A DNA stretch of 64,000 nt from Rugosimonospora acidiphila (GTDB lineage: Bacteria > Actinomycetota > Actinomycetes > Mycobacteriales > Micromonosporaceae). The notes under the pieces were generated by a model, which was not told the origin of the DNA, did no database searches, and saw only the letters and a program-made list of their open reading frames with translations. The position numbers were made by a program, and so were the translations under genes. This document shows positions 16,852-26,209 of the stretch, in pieces. Where the stretch lies: contig NZ_BAABJQ010000040.1 of the NCBI RefSeq assembly GCF_039543385.1, positions 7,579-71,578 on the forward strand. Direction: 5' to 3'. Position 1 is the stretch's first letter. Each line of letters opens with the position of its first letter.

Positions 16852-17835
16852 TCAGGCGCCGGCGTTGACCATCGGTTCGGCGGCCCGCCGGTCGCCCGCC
16901 GCGATGCCCGGCGGTAGCAGCGCGCCGATCCGCGCGACGTCCTCGCCGGTCAGCTCGACCGCTACCGCCGCGGCGTTTTCCTCCAGCCGGGACACGCTCC
17001 TGGTTCCGGGAATCGGCACCACGTCGGGTCCCTGGCGCAGCAGCCAGGCGAGGGCGAGTTGCGCCACGGTCAGATCCTTGGCCCGGGCCAGCTCGCGCAG
17101 CGGCTCGATGGCGGCCACGTTGCGCCCGATGTTGTCGCCCTGGTAGCGCGGGTTGATCGCGCGGCTGTCCTTCGTGTCGAACGTCGCGTCCGCCCCGATG
17201 GCGCCGGACAGCAACCCCTTGCCCAGCGGGCTGTACGGGACGAGCCCGATGCCCAGCTCGCGCAGCGTCGGCATGAGCTCGCTCTCGGGCTCGCGGGTGA
17301 ACAGCGAATACTCGTTCTGCGAGGCGGCGACGGGGTGCACGGCATGAGCGCGCCGGACGGTCGCCGCGGACGCCTCCGAGATGCCCAGATACCTCACCTT
17401 GCCGGCCGCGACCAGCTCGCTCATCGCGCCCCAGGTCTCCTCGACCGGAACGTCGCTCGCGATGCGGTGCTGGTAATACAGGTCGATGTGGTCGATGCCC
17501 AGCCGGGCCAGGGACGCGTCGCAGCAGCGGCGCACATACTCCGGCCGGCCGTCGACCGACCGCCGGCCCTGGGCGTCCTTGACGATGCCGAACTTCGTCG
17601 CGAGAACCACCTCGGACCGCCGGCCGGCGATGGCCTTGCCGACGATGACCTCGTTGGTGTGTGGGCCGTAGGTGTCGGCGGTGTCGATGAGGGTGACGCC
17701 CAGATCGAGTGCCCGCCGGATGGTGCGGATCGACTCGGACTCGTCCGCGCCGCCGCCCCGGGGCTGGGTCATCCCCATGCAGCCGAGACCGATCGCCGAC
17801 GTGACAAGGCCCTGGCCCAGGGTGCGTGATCGCAT
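16852..17835 (-). CDS. Aldo/keto reductase
   Basis: A 327-residue AKR with start RTLGQGLVTSAIGLGCMGMT. The tetrad residues are in LIDTADTYGP (Asp, Tyr), VLATKFG (Lys) and LYYQHRIA (His), and it has the VPIPGTRS cofactor segment. ATG 17835 is chosen because the family starts there; an in-frame TTG at 17874 would add 13 unrelated residues. It is divergent from the TctC operon, and operator site 3 lies upstream. It may reduce a carbonyl intermediate of the pathway; substrate unknown. Confidence 0.8.
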   Translation of the reverse strand: MRSRTLGQGLVTSAIGLGCMGMTQPRGGGADESESIRTIRRALDLGVTLIDTADTYGPHTNEVIVGKAIAGRRSEVVLATKFGIVKDAQGRRSVDGRPEYVRRCCDASLARLGIDHIDLYYQHRIASDVPVEETWGAMSELVAAGKVRYLGISEASAATVRRAHAVHPVAASQNEYSLFTREPESELMPTLRELGIGLVPYSPLGKGLLSGAIGADATFDTKDSRAINPRYQGDNIGRNVAAIEPLRELARAKDLTVAQLALAWLLRQGPDVVPIPGTRSVSRLEENAAAVAVELTGEDVARIGALLPPGIAAGDRRAAEPMVNAGA

Positions 17836-17911
17836 GTGGCTCAACCATCCTGCTCGAGAACGCGGCCTGCTCAAGAATCCGGCATTCGCGGAACCGTAAG
17901 ACCAACAGTTG

Positions 17912-17924
17912 TGCAGGTTATAGG
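17912..17924. promoter_or_regulatory. Regulon operator, site 3
   Basis: TGCAGGTTATAGG on the plus strand; its reverse complement contains TATAACCTGCA. Both orientations resemble the consensus. It lies 77 bases upstream of the minus-strand aldo/keto reductase. Confidence 0.5.
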
Positions 17925-18015
17925 CGTGGATGCTACCACGGCGGGTGTCGCGTTGGTACCGCGAGGATTCCTTACCACTGACGGTGTTCGATGCCGGCCC
18001 GGTGTCTCGGCGTCG

Positions 18016-18049
18016 TTGACAGGAGCCGAAATCGTTTATAGCCTATTGC
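18016..18049 (+). promoter_or_regulatory. Promoter with regulon operator on the -10, site 4
   Basis: TTGACA (18016-18021), 17 bases, TAGCCT (18039-18044). The motif TATAGCCTATTGC (18037-18049) contains the -10 element, so a bound repressor would block RNA polymerase directly. It drives the TctC/TctAB/EutA-like/bicupin operon. Confidence 0.65.
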
Positions 18050-18361
18050 AAATTCATGGACGCCCAGGTCCCCTGAACAGCGCCGGCGGTGCCGGGGTTG
18101 TGTCACCGGATGGGTGCACCGCGAACCGTGTCGGCGGGTGGGTCTGTTCGCGATCCTCCCGACCGAGTACCTGTCGCACGCGCCGGTGCGCACCGGCGCA
18201 AGGCCGCCGCCGGCGGCCCTGATGCTCAATCAGCCACCCTGTGCCTTTTCCGGCACAGCCGCAGCGCAAGCGCAGTTCCGGCACGACAGTTCGGTGTGCC
18301 CGTGAGTGCGGCACTGCCGCGTCCCCGCACGGTGCCACCGACGCGAGGGGAAGGGGAAACC
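18050..18361 (+). other. Long leader before the TctC gene
   Basis: About 310 bases separate the promoter at 18016-18044 from the GTG start. Short frames here have no good start signals and no recognisable product. A GC-rich dyad occurs near 18203-18217. Nothing conserved or riboswitch-like was recognised. Confidence 0.35.
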
Positions 18362-19477
18362 GTGAGGGCAAGGGTATCCGGGCGAGCGCGACCGATGGGC
18401 ATCGTCCTGCTGTCGCTCGTGCTGGTCGTCGGGATGGCCGGCTGCGCCAGGCGTGGCTCCTCGGCCGGTGGGGCCGCCGGCGACAAGGCGGCCACGTTCT
18501 ACCAGGGCAAGACCATCACCATCACCACCAAGTCCTCGCCCGGCGGCAACGGTGACACCACCGCACGGCTGCTGGCGCAGTACCTGCCGGACTACATCCC
18601 CGGCCATCCGCACGTCGTGGTGAAGAACAACGCCGGCGGCGCGGGCAGCGTGATGATGAAGAACGTCGCCCAGGTGTTCCCCAACGACGGACTCAATCTC
18701 GCGCTGCCCGACACGGCGGTGGTGCTGCGCTGGATGTTCAAGCAGGCCGGCTCCGACTACCCGCTGGACAAGATGCCCATCATCGGCGACGTCACCGCTC
18801 CGCTGGTGGTGGTCGTGCGCAAGTCCGCCGGCACCGACCTCGCGGCGCTGCAAAAGCGCGCGCAGCCGCTGAAGGCGGGCAGCACCGCGCCGGGCGGCAC
18901 CGGCGTCATCGACATGACCCTCGGCTTCGGGCTGCTGAACATCCCGGTCAAGGAGGTCTACGGCTACTCCGGTGCGGGCCCGGTGGCCCTGGCGCTGGAG
19001 CGCGGCGAGGCCGACACCGCCTCGCCGGCCGCCGGCGCCTACCTCAGCTCCTACAAGACGCTGTCCGACCGGGGCATCGTGTACCCGTTCTACCAGGTCG
19101 GCGACCCGGGCCCGAACAACACGCTGGTCCGCTCGCCCGCGCTGTCGGAGTTCCCCACCCTGCAGGAGGTGTACCAGCAGCAGTTCGGCCACGCCCCCAC
19201 GGGACCGGAGTGGAACGCGGTGCTGAAGCTGGCCGACATGGTGCAGCTGGGCCTGTTCCTATGCGCCCGCCCCGACACCCCGCCCGCGGCGCTGACCGCA
19301 CTGCGGCAGGGGTTCGACAAGATGGCCGCCGACGACAAGGTCAAGACCAAGCTCAACACCACGCTCGGTGGTGCGGTCAGCGTCGGCAACGGGGAGGCGG
19401 CCACGCTGCTGAAGAACCTGTTGGCCACCTCGGGTGACCTGCTGACCTCACTGGAGAACGCGGCGAACGGCAAGTAG
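18362..19477 (+). CDS. tctC: Tripartite tricarboxylate transporter receptor lipoprotein (TctC family)
   Basis: A 371-residue extracytoplasmic binding protein with lipobox VGMAGC near residue 24 and the family start YQGKTITITTKSSPGGNGDTTARLLAQYLPDYIPG, then VVVKNNAGGAGSVMM. TctC proteins bind citrate or other carboxylates; the relative TphC binds terephthalate. GTG 18362 is preceded by AAGGGGAAACC. The GTG plus ribosome-binding site rules out the upstream extension. It is followed by a hairpin and then its membrane partner. Confidence 0.85.
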   Translation: MRARVSGRARPMGIVLLSLVLVVGMAGCARRGSSAGGAAGDKAATFYQGKTITITTKSSPGGNGDTTARLLAQYLPDYIPGHPHVVVKNNAGGAGSVMMKNVAQVFPNDGLNLALPDTAVVLRWMFKQAGSDYPLDKMPIIGDVTAPLVVVVRKSAGTDLAALQKRAQPLKAGSTAPGGTGVIDMTLGFGLLNIPVKEVYGYSGAGPVALALERGEADTASPAAGAYLSSYKTLSDRGIVYPFYQVGDPGPNNTLVRSPALSEFPTLQEVYQQQFGHAPTGPEWNAVLKLADMVQLGLFLCARPDTPPAALTALRQGFDKMAADDKVKTKLNTTLGGAVSVGNGEAATLLKNLLATSGDLLTSLENAANGK

Positions 19478-19480
19478 CCC

Positions 19481-19520
19481 GGTGCGGGCCCGGACCGCAC
19501 GCGTGGCTCGGGCCCGCACC
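19481..19520 (+). terminator. Intercistronic hairpin between tctC and the TctA-TctB fusion
   Basis: A perfect 12-bp stem (19481-19492 with 19509-19520) follows the tctC stop by three bases. As it is inside an operon, it probably causes partial termination or protects the upstream mRNA, giving more receptor than membrane protein. Confidence 0.6.
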
Positions 19521-19547
19521 GCGACCGACGAAGGCGGGTGACACGAC

Positions 19548-21737
19548 GTGGTCGACGCGTTTCTCAACAGCGTGGGGCATGTGGCGAACGGCAGCGTGCT
19601 GCTGCTGATGATGGTGGGCATCGTGATCGGACTGCTCACCGGTCTGCTTCCCGGGTTGGGCGGCGTGGTGGTGCTGGTGCTGCTGCTGCCGTTCACCCTC
19701 ACGATGTCGCCGTTCGAGGCGTTCGCGCTGCTGCTGAGCACCTACGCGGTGTTCAGCATCACCGGCGACATGACCTCGATACTGATCGGCATACCGGCTC
19801 ATCCCGAGTGCGCGGCCCTGGTGCCCGACGGGTACCCGATGACGAAGCGCGGCGAGGCGGCCCGGGCGCTGGGCGCCACCATCTTCAGCGCCATGGTCGG
19901 CGCGCTCATCGGCGCGGTCATGCTGTTTCTGCTCATTCCGGTGCTGCGGCCGTTGGTGGTGGACATCGGCTCGCCGGAGCTGTTCGCGATCGTCCTGCTG
20001 GGACTGGCCATGGTGGGCAGCCTCAGCGGCAAGAGCGTGCTGAAGGGCATCGTGGCGGCGTGCTTCGGCATGCTGCTGGCCTCGGTCGGCACCAACGCCC
20101 AGACCGGCATCGTGCGGTACGGCTTCGGCAGCCTCAGCCTGCTGGACGGGCTGTCGCTGGTGGCCATCGCGTTGGGTCTTTTCGCGGTACCCGAAATCAT
20201 GGAGCTGCACGCGCGCGGCCGGCACGGCGTCTCGGAGCGCCCGCAGCTGTCCGGCGGCGTGCTGACCGGAGTCAAGGACGTGCTGGCCCGCCCCGGGCTG
20301 CTGGTGCGTGGCAGCCTCATCGGGGCGGTGATGTCGATGCTGCCCGGGCTGGGCAGCGCGGTGGGGCAGTGGGTCGCGTACGGGCAGGCGGCGCAGATCT
20401 CCAAGCATCCCGAGCGGTTCGGCACCGGCGTCATCGAGGGCGTCATCGCCCCCGCCTCGGCGAACAACTCCAAGGAGGCCGGCTCGCTGGTGCCCACCAT
20501 CGCGGTCGGCGTACCCGGCTCGGCCGCGATGGCGATCCTGCTCGGCGCCTTCGTCGTGGTCGGCATCAACCCGGGGCCGTCCATGCTCGGCACGCACCTG
20601 AACATCACCTACTTCATGATCTGGATGCTGGTACTGGCCAACGTGATCGGCGCGGCGCTGTCGTTCGTGTTCCTCAAGTCGATGGCCCGGATCAGCGTGG
20701 TGCCCGCGATGACCCTCATGCCGATCGTCAGCGCGCTGGTCATCATCGGCAGCGCGGTCTCGGCGGCGCGCTGGAGCGACGTGGTCACCCTGATCGTCAC
20801 CGGCGTAGTGGCCTGGCTCATGCGCCGGGCCGGGTGGTCGGTCGTGCCGGTGATTCTCGGGTTCGTGCTCGGCGGCAACGCGGAGAGCTTCCTGTGGATC
20901 AGCGTCGGCACCTACAAGACCAGTTGGCTGCACTCGCCGGTGGTCGACGTGCTGTTCGCGCTGACCATCGTGCTGGCCGTGGGCACCGCATGGCGCAAGT
21001 CGCGATCCCGGCGGCGGGCCGTGGCGTCGGGCACGGTCGCCGAGGCGGACGGGCCGAGCCGGGCGTGGACCTGGGGATCGCTCGGCCTGGCCGCCGGCTT
21101 CACCGTGCTGGGCGCGGTCGCGCTGACCCTGGCCTGGCACTGGCCGCTGGAGGCGAGGGCGTTCCCGACCGCCATCGGCGGCCTGCTGGTGGTGCTCGGC
21201 CTGCTGGAAATCGGCGTGGAGGTGCGGGCGATGACCCGTCACCGCCGCGCCACGCCGGTGGGCGATTCCCCTGCGGGCGCGGGCGTAAGCCCGGGCGCGG
21301 ACGTGGGCGGCGTGGGTGTGGGCGCGGTGCCGGACGCCGCGGCTCCGGTCGGTGGTCCGGCCCCGGATTCGTTGGTACCCGAGCCGAGCGGCACGCGCGT
21401 GCCGGGCGGCGGCGCGGGGCTCGCGGAACCGGCGGTGGCGGGCACGGCGACCGGTGTGCTGGACGCGGCCCCGGCCGCCGAGCCCCCGGCCGAGCTTCCG
21501 GTGAACCGGTCGCTGGCCGGCCTCGGCTGGTTCGTGGTCGCCGCGGCACTCAGCTACGGGTTCGGCTTCCTCATCGGGATGATCGTTTTCGTCTTCGGGT
21601 ACATGATGTCCACCCGGCGCGGCCTGATCCGCTCGGCCCTCATGGCGGCGGCCGTGGGCGTGGCCTTCTACGTGCTGTTCGTTCTGGTCCTCAATGTGGC
21701 CATGCCGATCCCGCTGATCGGCCCCAGCTTCATCTGA
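19548..21737 (+). CDS. tctA: TctA-TctB fusion, tripartite tricarboxylate transporter membrane protein
   Basis: 729 residues. Positions 1-500 are a complete TctA large permease (GLLPGLGG near residue 33, SILIGIPAHPECAA, LPGLGSAVGQWVAYG, SANNSKEAGSLVPT). From about 505 on it has TctB-like membrane segments, broken by a roughly 90-residue Gly/Ala/Pro linker (about 561-650) between the second and third TctB helices. TctA and TctB are normally separate genes. The frame is continuous, so this is a true fusion. It powers uptake with the TctC receptor encoded upstream, using the ion gradient. A second fusion of the same plan is at 28610. Confidence 0.85.
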   Translation: MVDAFLNSVGHVANGSVLLLMMVGIVIGLLTGLLPGLGGVVVLVLLLPFTLTMSPFEAFALLLSTYAVFSITGDMTSILIGIPAHPECAALVPDGYPMTKRGEAARALGATIFSAMVGALIGAVMLFLLIPVLRPLVVDIGSPELFAIVLLGLAMVGSLSGKSVLKGIVAACFGMLLASVGTNAQTGIVRYGFGSLSLLDGLSLVAIALGLFAVPEIMELHARGRHGVSERPQLSGGVLTGVKDVLARPGLLVRGSLIGAVMSMLPGLGSAVGQWVAYGQAAQISKHPERFGTGVIEGVIAPASANNSKEAGSLVPTIAVGVPGSAAMAILLGAFVVVGINPGPSMLGTHLNITYFMIWMLVLANVIGAALSFVFLKSMARISVVPAMTLMPIVSALVIIGSAVSAARWSDVVTLIVTGVVAWLMRRAGWSVVPVILGFVLGGNAESFLWISVGTYKTSWLHSPVVDVLFALTIVLAVGTAWRKSRSRRRAVASGTVAEADGPSRAWTWGSLGLAAGFTVLGAVALTLAWHWPLEARAFPTAIGGLLVVLGLLEIGVEVRAMTRHRRATPVGDSPAGAGVSPGADVGGVGVGAVPDAAAPVGGPAPDSLVPEPSGTRVPGGGAGLAEPAVAGTATGVLDAAPAAEPPAELPVNRSLAGLGWFVVAAALSYGFGFLIGMIVFVFGYMMSTRRGLIRSALMAAAVGVAFYVLFVLVLNVAMPIPLIGPSFI

Positions 21738-21794
21738 CGCCCAGCGGCCTCAACCGCCATCCGTACCCGCCGTTCGCAGCCGAAGGGAGCGTCG

Positions 21795-23447
21795 ATGACC
21801 GAGTCGCAGCCGCCGTCCGCGGGCGGGCCCGGGCCGGTGGCCGCTGGCCCGGCGATGCCCGGGCGGATCTTCGACCTGCTGGACAACGTCACGCTGACCT
21901 CGGTCGGGGTGGACATCGGCTCATCCACCTCGCACCTCATGTTCTCCCGGGTGCGGCTGCGCCGCGAGGCGCTCGGACTGTCCAGCCGGTACCGGGTGGT
22001 GTCGCGGGAGGTGCTGTGGCGCTCGCCCGTGGTGTTCACCCCGTACCTCGCCGACGGCCTCATCGACGCCGACGCGGTCGCTGGGTTCGTCGGCGAGTGC
22101 CGCTCCCGCGCCGGCATCGCGCCCGAGGCCGTGGACACGGGCGCGGTCATCCTGACCGGGGAGGCGCTCAAGCGGCGCAACGCCCGGGCCCTGGCCGGCG
22201 CGGTGGCCAGCGGCTCGGGCGACTTCGTCTGCGTGTCCGCCGGGCACAACCTGGAGGCACTGCTGGCCGCGCACGGATCGGGCTCGGTCGAGGCGTCCTG
22301 CCGGGACGGCACCTCGGTGCTCTGCGTCGACATCGGCGGCGGCACCACCAAACTGGCCCTCATCAAGGCCGGTGAGGTGGTGGCGACGGCCGCGATCGAG
22401 GTGGGCGGACGGATGGTCGCCTGGGACGCCGATCGGCGGGTGACGGTGGTCGCCGCCGCGACGGGCGCGCTGGCCGCGCCGGGCGAACTCGACGGGGTGG
22501 GGCCGGGTGGGCTCGATGGGGCGGGGTCGGGTGGCGCTCCGCGCCCGGGCGAATTCTTCGGCCCGGAGGCGGAGCGGACGCTGGCCGCCGCGGTCGCGGC
22601 GCAGATCCTGGCGGTGCCCGCCGGGCGCCCGGCGGAACTGCGGCCCGACCTGGTGCTCACGGAACCGGTCTTCGACCTGATGACCGGCGCGGACGCGGTG
22701 ACCTTCTCCGGCGGGGTCGCGGAGTACATCTTCGACCGGGACCGCACCGACCACGGCGACCTCGGTCGGGCCATCGCGGCCGAGATCCGGGCGGCGATCG
22801 CCCGCGGCGCGCTGGCGGCGCCCGTACTGGACACCGGGCAGGGCATCCGCGCCACGGTGGTGGGCGCCTCGCAGTTCTCGGTACAGGTCACCGGGAACAC
22901 CGTGGCCGTGTCCGGGGCGGCCCTGCCGCTGCGCAACCTGCCGGTCGTGCATCCGAGGATCGACCTCGCCGGCGACATCGCGCCGGAGGCGGTGGCGGCG
23001 GCCATCGCGCGGGCGGCCAGGGCGCGCGACCTCTCCGGCGGCGACCCGTTCGCCATCGCGCTGCGGTGGAGCGGCCCGCCGTCGTACCCCCGGCTGCGGG
23101 CCCTGGCCGAGGGCATCGCCGAAGGCCTGCGCGGCGGCCGGTTCGCCGGTGCGGCGGGTGAGCCGCCGCCCGCGGTCATCCTGCTGGACCGGGACCTGGC
23201 CGCCTCGCTGGGCGCCCTGCTGGTCGAGGAGATGGCGCTGCCCGGTCCGCTGGTCTGCCTGGACAACCTGGAGTTCGCGCCGCTGGACTACGTCGACATC
23301 GGGCCCCGCATCTGGCCGGCCGGCGTGTTCCCGGTGGTCATCAAGTCGTTGCTGTTCGATGCGGCGGGGCGGACCGCCCCGGGCGATCCGCCGCGCCAGG
23401 CCGCGTCGAACGGCGCGTGGACGGAAGGAGGGCACCAGCATGAGTGA
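21795..23447 (+). CDS. EutA-family reactivating ATPase-like protein, copy 1
   Basis: A 550-residue actin/Hsp70-fold protein. Nucleotide-site motifs are GVDIGSSTSHLMFS (about residue 38), CVDIGGGTTKLAL and TFSGGVAEYIF. The whole order, including VDTGAVILTGEALKRRNAR, GDFVCVSAGHNLEALLAAHGSG, RATVVGASQFSVQVTGNT and the C-terminal DIGP...GVFPVVIKSLLF, follows ethanolamine ammonia-lyase reactivase EutA. EutA exchanges damaged cobalamin from EutBC, but no EutBC or other B12 enzyme is in the window. Residues about 235-255 are a Gly-rich insertion. It overlaps the bicupin start by 8 bases. Function here unknown. Confidence 0.8.
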   Translation: MTESQPPSAGGPGPVAAGPAMPGRIFDLLDNVTLTSVGVDIGSSTSHLMFSRVRLRREALGLSSRYRVVSREVLWRSPVVFTPYLADGLIDADAVAGFVGECRSRAGIAPEAVDTGAVILTGEALKRRNARALAGAVASGSGDFVCVSAGHNLEALLAAHGSGSVEASCRDGTSVLCVDIGGGTTKLALIKAGEVVATAAIEVGGRMVAWDADRRVTVVAAATGALAAPGELDGVGPGGLDGAGSGGAPRPGEFFGPEAERTLAAAVAAQILAVPAGRPAELRPDLVLTEPVFDLMTGADAVTFSGGVAEYIFDRDRTDHGDLGRAIAAEIRAAIARGALAAPVLDTGQGIRATVVGASQFSVQVTGNTVAVSGAALPLRNLPVVHPRIDLAGDIAPEAVAAAIARAARARDLSGGDPFAIALRWSGPPSYPRLRALAEGIAEGLRGGRFAGAAGEPPPAVILLDRDLAASLGALLVEEMALPGPLVCLDNLEFAPLDYVDIGPRIWPAGVFPVVIKSLLFDAAGRTAPGDPPRQAASNGAWTEGGHQHE

Positions 23448-24534
23448 CGCATCGGTCGCGGATCCGGACACCCGGTTTCTGATCAACGCGTACCGCGACT
23501 GGGTCGAGGGTGAGGGCGTGCCGCTCATCGAGGACTTCGCGGTCGACCTGCGCACTGCGCCGGTCGCGCCGTGGCCGCGGTTGGGCGTCAACGGCGCCGT
23601 GGTCAACGTGGCCGGACGGGGAGACTTCCTCGACCTGTGGCTGCTCGACCTGCCGCCCGGCCAGGCGCTCGTACCGCAGCACCACCTCTTCGAGGCGGTC
23701 GCGTACGTCATCTCCGGTCGGGGCAGCACCACCATCGAGACCCGCGACTGTAGCCACAGCTTCGAGTGGGGCCCGAAGAGCATGTTCGCGCTGCCGCTCA
23801 ACGCGCGGTACCAGTTGTTCAACGCCAGCGGCCGGGAGCCGGCCAGGATCGCGCTGACCACCGCGTTCCCCATCATGATGAACCTGCTGCACAACGCGGA
23901 CTTCATCTTCGATGTGGACTTCGAGTTCGCCGAGCGCCTGCGCGGCCCGGCCGGTCACTTCCGCGGCGAGGGGCGGCACCTGTCCGACCTGCACGCCGAC
24001 CTGACGCACAACTTCTGGGAAACCAACTTCGTGCCGGATCTGGGGGTCTTCGCCGAACTGCGGCCGCTGGAGCGCCGGGGCACGGCGAGCAACGGCATCC
24101 AGTTCATGCTCGCCGACGGGGTGCTGCACGCGCACATGTCGGAGATCGCGGTGGGCCGGTACAAGAAGGCGCACCGGCACATGGGCGGCACGCACATCTA
24201 CCCGGTCACCGGCGCCGGCTATTCGCTGCTGTGGTACGAGGGGGACACGACGCGCCACCGGGTCGACTGGTGCCACGGCGTGGTCTACTCGCCGCCGGAC
24301 AACATGTACCACCAGCACTTCAACGTCAGCGGGGAGCCAGCACGCTACTTCGCGGTCAAGATGGGTAACTACCGCTACCCCGTGACGGCCCGGATGAACA
24401 GCCAGTTCGCGGCCAGCAGCGAGCAGATCCGGGAGCGCAAGACGCAGATCGAGTATGAGGACGAGGATCCCGCGATCCGCGAGCTGTACCTCAGCGAGCT
24501 GGCCAAGGTGAGCATCGCGCCCAAGTTGACCTGA
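23440..24534 (+). CDS. Bicupin protein, type I (copy A)
   Basis: 364 residues with two cupin barrels, as in gentisate-type ring-cleavage dioxygenases. The N-terminal barrel has HHLFEAVAYVISGRG but a Tyr where the second-motif His should be (PLNARYQLFN). The C-terminal barrel keeps a likely metal site: AHRHMGGTH and PPDNMYHQHFN. It could be an iron or manganese dioxygenase, isomerase or decarboxylase; the substrate is unknown. It overlaps the EutA-like gene, which implies coupled synthesis. Its nearest relative is the last gene of the window (62729). Confidence 0.75.
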   Translation: MSDASVADPDTRFLINAYRDWVEGEGVPLIEDFAVDLRTAPVAPWPRLGVNGAVVNVAGRGDFLDLWLLDLPPGQALVPQHHLFEAVAYVISGRGSTTIETRDCSHSFEWGPKSMFALPLNARYQLFNASGREPARIALTTAFPIMMNLLHNADFIFDVDFEFAERLRGPAGHFRGEGRHLSDLHADLTHNFWETNFVPDLGVFAELRPLERRGTASNGIQFMLADGVLHAHMSEIAVGRYKKAHRHMGGTHIYPVTGAGYSLLWYEGDTTRHRVDWCHGVVYSPPDNMYHQHFNVSGEPARYFAVKMGNYRYPVTARMNSQFAASSEQIRERKTQIEYEDEDPAIRELYLSELAKVSIAPKLT

Positions 24535-24555
24535 CGCGGCGGGGACAGCGGGGAC

Positions 24556-24595
24556 TTGACCCGTGACCCTCGCTCATATCTTCTATAGGATATAG
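24556..24595 (+). promoter_or_regulatory. Promoter region with regulon operator, site 5
   Basis: TTGACC (24556-24561) is a candidate -35. CTATAGGATATAG (24583-24595) is a 13-bp palindrome with arms CTATA and TATAG; read on the minus strand the window 24582-24594 gives TATATCCTATAGA. It lies 97 bases before the bicupin start at 24692. Confidence 0.6.
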
Positions 24596-24691
24596 CTTTG
24601 CCGGCCAGCGTCGCGGACTTTACTGCGGGTCCCCGCGCCGAGCCGTGCTGTCCCGCGTCCTTTCGCCCACGCCGACCACAAGGGAGCGTCC

Positions 24692-25870
24692 GTGTCTGAG
24701 GAGCAGTTCAAGGAACCGTTGGATGGATCGTTCGCCGGGACGATGCGCGTCAACCGGCAGCCCACGCCGTACCAGCGCTACATGGCGGACGAGGGCATTC
24801 CGGTTTTCATCGGACCGGGCGTGCACGACGTGCGCGAGTTGGAGCTCAAGCCGTGGGCGCGGATGGGCGTCAACGCCACGTTCATCGACCTGGACAACAC
24901 GACCGACCTGATGGGCATGCACGTCATCGAGATCCCGCCGGGCGGCTCGACCGAACCGATGCAGCACTGCTTCGAGGAAAAGTGCTGGGTGGTCGAGGGC
25001 GAGGGGACCACCGAGCTGAGCCTGCCGGACGGCTCGGGGCGCCAGCGGTTCGAGTGGCACAAGAACTCGCTGTTCGCGATCCCGATGAACGCCCGCTTCC
25101 AGCTGGTCAACGCGCGGTCGACCCCGGCGCTGCTGCTGGTGGGCAACACCGCGCCGACCGTGATGAACACGTTCGACAACCTCGACTTCGTGTTCGACAA
25201 CCCGTTCGCGTTCGTCGAGCGCTACGACGGCTCGGCCGACTACTACAAGCCCAACACCGAGACCCTGGCGACCCCGGAGCTGGGCCGGGCGATGTGGAAG
25301 ACGAACATCATCCCGGACATCGTCGACACCGAGTTTCCGCTGGACAACCAGCGCTCGCCCGGCTACCGGCGGATCGAGCCGAACATGGCCGGCGGCTACT
25401 TCCGCTGCTTCATCGGCGAGCACGTGCCGGGCCGGTACTCCAAGGCGCACCACCACAAGTCGGGCGCCGTGCTCATCTGCGTCAAGGGCTCGGGCTACAC
25501 GTACAACTGGCCGAACCAGGTGGGTACCCGGCCGTGGGAAAGCGGCCACGCGGACCTGGTCGAGCGGGTCGACTACGTGCAGGGCGGCATGGTCGCCGCC
25601 GCACCGGGCGGCGGCACCTGGTTCCACCAGCACTTCGGCACCAGCGCCGGACCCCTGCGGCTGCTGGTGTTCTCCGGTGGAGTCCCCGGCACCTGGTCGC
25701 AGGAGTACGGGCGGACCAACAAGACCAAGGTGTGGACCAACGCCAACATCGAGGACGGTGGCAACAGCATCAGCTACCGCAAGGAGGATCCGCACATCCG
25801 CGAGGAGTTCGAGCGGAACCTCGCCGCGAACGGCGGCACCTCCATCATGACCGACGACCTCTACGCCTGA
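24692..25870 (+). CDS. Bicupin protein, type II (copy B)
   Basis: 392 residues, with its own promoter. The first barrel has MQHCFEEKCWVVEGEG but Phe in place of the second-motif His (PMNARFQLVN). The second barrel has AHHHKSGAVLICVKGSG and WFHQHFG, so metal binding should be in the C-terminal half. Very similar along its length to the copy at 58497, sharing NMAGGYF, GRYSKAH and GRTNKT segments. GTG 24692 follows AAGGGAGCG. A gentisate-dioxygenase-like architecture is clear, but the substrate is not. Confidence 0.75.
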   Translation: MSEEQFKEPLDGSFAGTMRVNRQPTPYQRYMADEGIPVFIGPGVHDVRELELKPWARMGVNATFIDLDNTTDLMGMHVIEIPPGGSTEPMQHCFEEKCWVVEGEGTTELSLPDGSGRQRFEWHKNSLFAIPMNARFQLVNARSTPALLLVGNTAPTVMNTFDNLDFVFDNPFAFVERYDGSADYYKPNTETLATPELGRAMWKTNIIPDIVDTEFPLDNQRSPGYRRIEPNMAGGYFRCFIGEHVPGRYSKAHHHKSGAVLICVKGSGYTYNWPNQVGTRPWESGHADLVERVDYVQGGMVAAAPGGGTWFHQHFGTSAGPLRLLVFSGGVPGTWSQEYGRTNKTKVWTNANIEDGGNSISYRKEDPHIREEFERNLAANGGTSIMTDDLYA

Positions 25871-25894
25871 TCGCCCGCACCGCCCGCACCGCCC

Positions 25895-25943
25895 GACCGC
25901 CCGCGCTGGCCGACGTGCCCGTGCCGGCGGGCGGCGGGCGGTC
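25895..25943 (+). terminator. Terminator-like inverted repeat after bicupin B
   Basis: GACCGCCCGC (25895-25904) pairs with GCGGGCGGTC (25934-25943). The rest of the 25871-26209 gap (339 bases) holds operator site 6 and the leader of the next operon; no gene was seen. Confidence 0.45.
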
Positions 25944-26037
25944 CCGGCCGCGGGTGGCGCGGGCCGCTGTGCTGCCGGGCTCGGCCTGCGCCCCGCGAGT
26001 CGGGGCACGGATCGACTTTCGACTGTTCCCTCTATCA

Positions 26038-26052
26038 CCTGCAGGATATAAG
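26038..26052 (+). promoter_or_regulatory. Regulon operator, site 6
   Basis: The reverse complement of 26038-26050 is TATATCCTGCAGG, a motif match. TATAAG (26047-26052) could be the -10. It precedes the second TctC gene. Confidence 0.55.
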
Positions 26053-26209
26053 ATATTTCGAAACCCGCCGCTCTGGGAGGCGGGATCGACGCACCACAGT
26101 GTGACCGGACGCGCCGGCGAATTCTCCGCGCGGGATCCGGCCAGTCGCGTGACGCATGACCTATGACTCGCACCCGGCGCGCGGTGGTACCCGCGCCGCG
26201 GAGACGTAG

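Noticed and set aside
18089..18361. Short genes in the leader before tctC
   Set aside because: Frames there lack ribosome-binding sites, have atypical composition and no conserved product; the in-frame extension of tctC would precede its signal peptide.
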